64,000 bases of DNA, taken from Tubulanus polymorphus. Its lineage: Eukaryota; Nemertea; Palaeonemertea; Tubulaniformes; Tubulanidae. This document shows, one piece after another, positions 62,918-64,000 of the stretch (position 1 is its first letter; each line of letters starts with the position of its first letter). The notes below the pieces were generated by a model that saw nothing but the letters and a program-made list of their open reading frames with translations, had not been told where the DNA came from and made no database searches. The translations under genes were made by a program, and so were the position numbers. The stretch spans positions 23,392,450 through 23,456,449 of the forward strand of contig NC_134029.1 of assembly GCF_964204645.1 (NCBI RefSeq). The letters are read 5' to 3'.

Positions 62918-64000
62918 GTATGTACACGTGTCAGTGCGCCACCTATTATCCGATTTTCATATTCGTAAAAATAGTCGCTTCAATTTTTCTGATCTTTTTC
63001 ATTCTCCTTTTGATAGCGTGTGACCTGTGTTTAAACTGGGACCCGATCGGGCTTCATTTAAAATTCCGAATTTACGATATAAAATAATAAATTCAATAAT
63101 TTCACTCGTTCGGGCTGAATTGATTATATGAAAATGGATGGCTCCGAATATACCCTAATTTGGGTATTCATAGTCCCACCCATTACATGAACGGATTGGT
63201 CCAAATATCCTGGTTTAAACGATGGCTCACACACTCCTTTACTCAAATACGTATGTAATTCTACTAACATTTTCTATACTCGTGACGGAATATGTATTGA
63301 GCGAGCAACATCAACAGCAGCGGGGCGGTGACTGAGAGAATATTGAAATAATGATCACTAATGTGGTCGCTTTCATCTCATCCATTTTCATTTTGTTTGT
63401 AAAAAACGATCGCAAACAAAATGATATCATTGAATTTACTGAAGGTGTCGCTAATTATGACGCATTATAAATATACTCGTACATAAATGAGATGATTTTA
63501 TGTGTCCTATTTTTATGCTTGATTAATCTGTATTTTTTTTATATCCTGTTTTGGTTTTCAGTGATGTGACTTCCCGATCCAAAATTAATTCCTACCTCCC
63601 TTGTTGACTGCATTTTTCATGCAAATTTGTATCCGTTCAAATTCTGTAGCGAATTCGCAAGATATCGGTATACCATCGCCGTAACTTAAAGCGCTACAAT
63701 TAATTGAAATTTCAAATTCGGAATGAACGGTCGAATCTTAAGTGCTGCTTTTAAAGAGTGATCGTCGAAAGGTTTTATGGGTTGCAGGACCCAGTTCCAC
63801 ATTTCCGAGTTAAGATTTGACTCAGAGTTAACTCATTGAAAATGAACTAATGTAAACTCTAACTGACCACTGTGGAACTAGATCTTGAGTTCAGAGTAAA
63901 CTCTAACTGACCACTGTGGGACTGGATCCTGAGTTCAGAGTTAACTCTAAATGACCATTGTGGAACTGGATCCTGAGTTCAGAGTAAACTCTAACTGACC
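62918..64000. other. Right edge of window, MICU3 intron
   Basis: AT-rich with no exon seen. It ends inside a family B foldback array. Confidence 0.5.
63786..64000. mobile_element. Foldback family B, copy 5, expanded into a tandem array
   Basis: Starts GGACCCAGTTCCACATTTCC like other copies. The right arm (ACTGTGGAACTGGATCCTGA, GTTCAGAGTTAACTCTAA) is then repeated about every 47 bp and runs off the window. Confidence 0.75.

Overview
This is animal nuclear DNA: AT-rich, intron-rich, with GT/AG introns, poly(A) signals, tRNA-derived SINEs, foldback elements and long (TA)n arrays. A GnRH/adipokinetic hormone/corazonin-type receptor, secreted FGF, NUDT6 and MICU3 together point to a bilaterian invertebrate. 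The SINE and repeat style would fit a marine lophotrochozoan such as a mollusc, brachiopod or annelid, but the taxon is inference. No gene reads as one long ORF. The models below were assembled by hand from exons whose splice sites and codon phases agree.

Layout. (1) 1228-10417, plus: the 3' half of a peptide-hormone GPCR, running from extracellular loop 2 to the C-terminus. It has two competing terminal exons 17 bp apart that would give two cytoplasmic tails. The 5' exons lie left of the window. (2) 14440-22028, plus: a complete seven-exon NUDT6-like Nudix hydrolase (295 aa) with an intact Nudix box. (3) 28560-31478, minus: a complete three-exon secreted FGF (306 aa) with a Thr-rich, very basic tail. 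NUDT6 and FGF are convergent, as NUDT6 and FGF2 are in vertebrates, but here their stop codons are 6.5 kb apart. (4) 31756-31849, plus: a possible first exon of an unidentified Lys-rich protein, divergent from FGF. (5) 33782 to the right edge, plus: the 5' two-thirds of a MICU3-like mitochondrial calcium-uptake regulator spread over more than 29 kb. Seven exons are proposed, and a phase-compatible alternative 3' exon at 55422-55546 would end the protein before the first EF-hand.

The rest is introns and intergenic DNA with many repeats. There are seven (TA)n arrays of up to about 300 bp, GA-rich arrays, several minisatellites and a CAG/CTG array pair. There are at least five copies of a roughly 280-bp terminal-inverted-repeat element, five copies of a roughly 110-bp foldback element, tRNA-derived SINEs, and a pair of roughly 380-bp dispersed repeats. 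The four genes do not form one pathway. The notable features are the NUDT6/FGF arrangement and the possible alternative 3' ends of the receptor and of MICU3.
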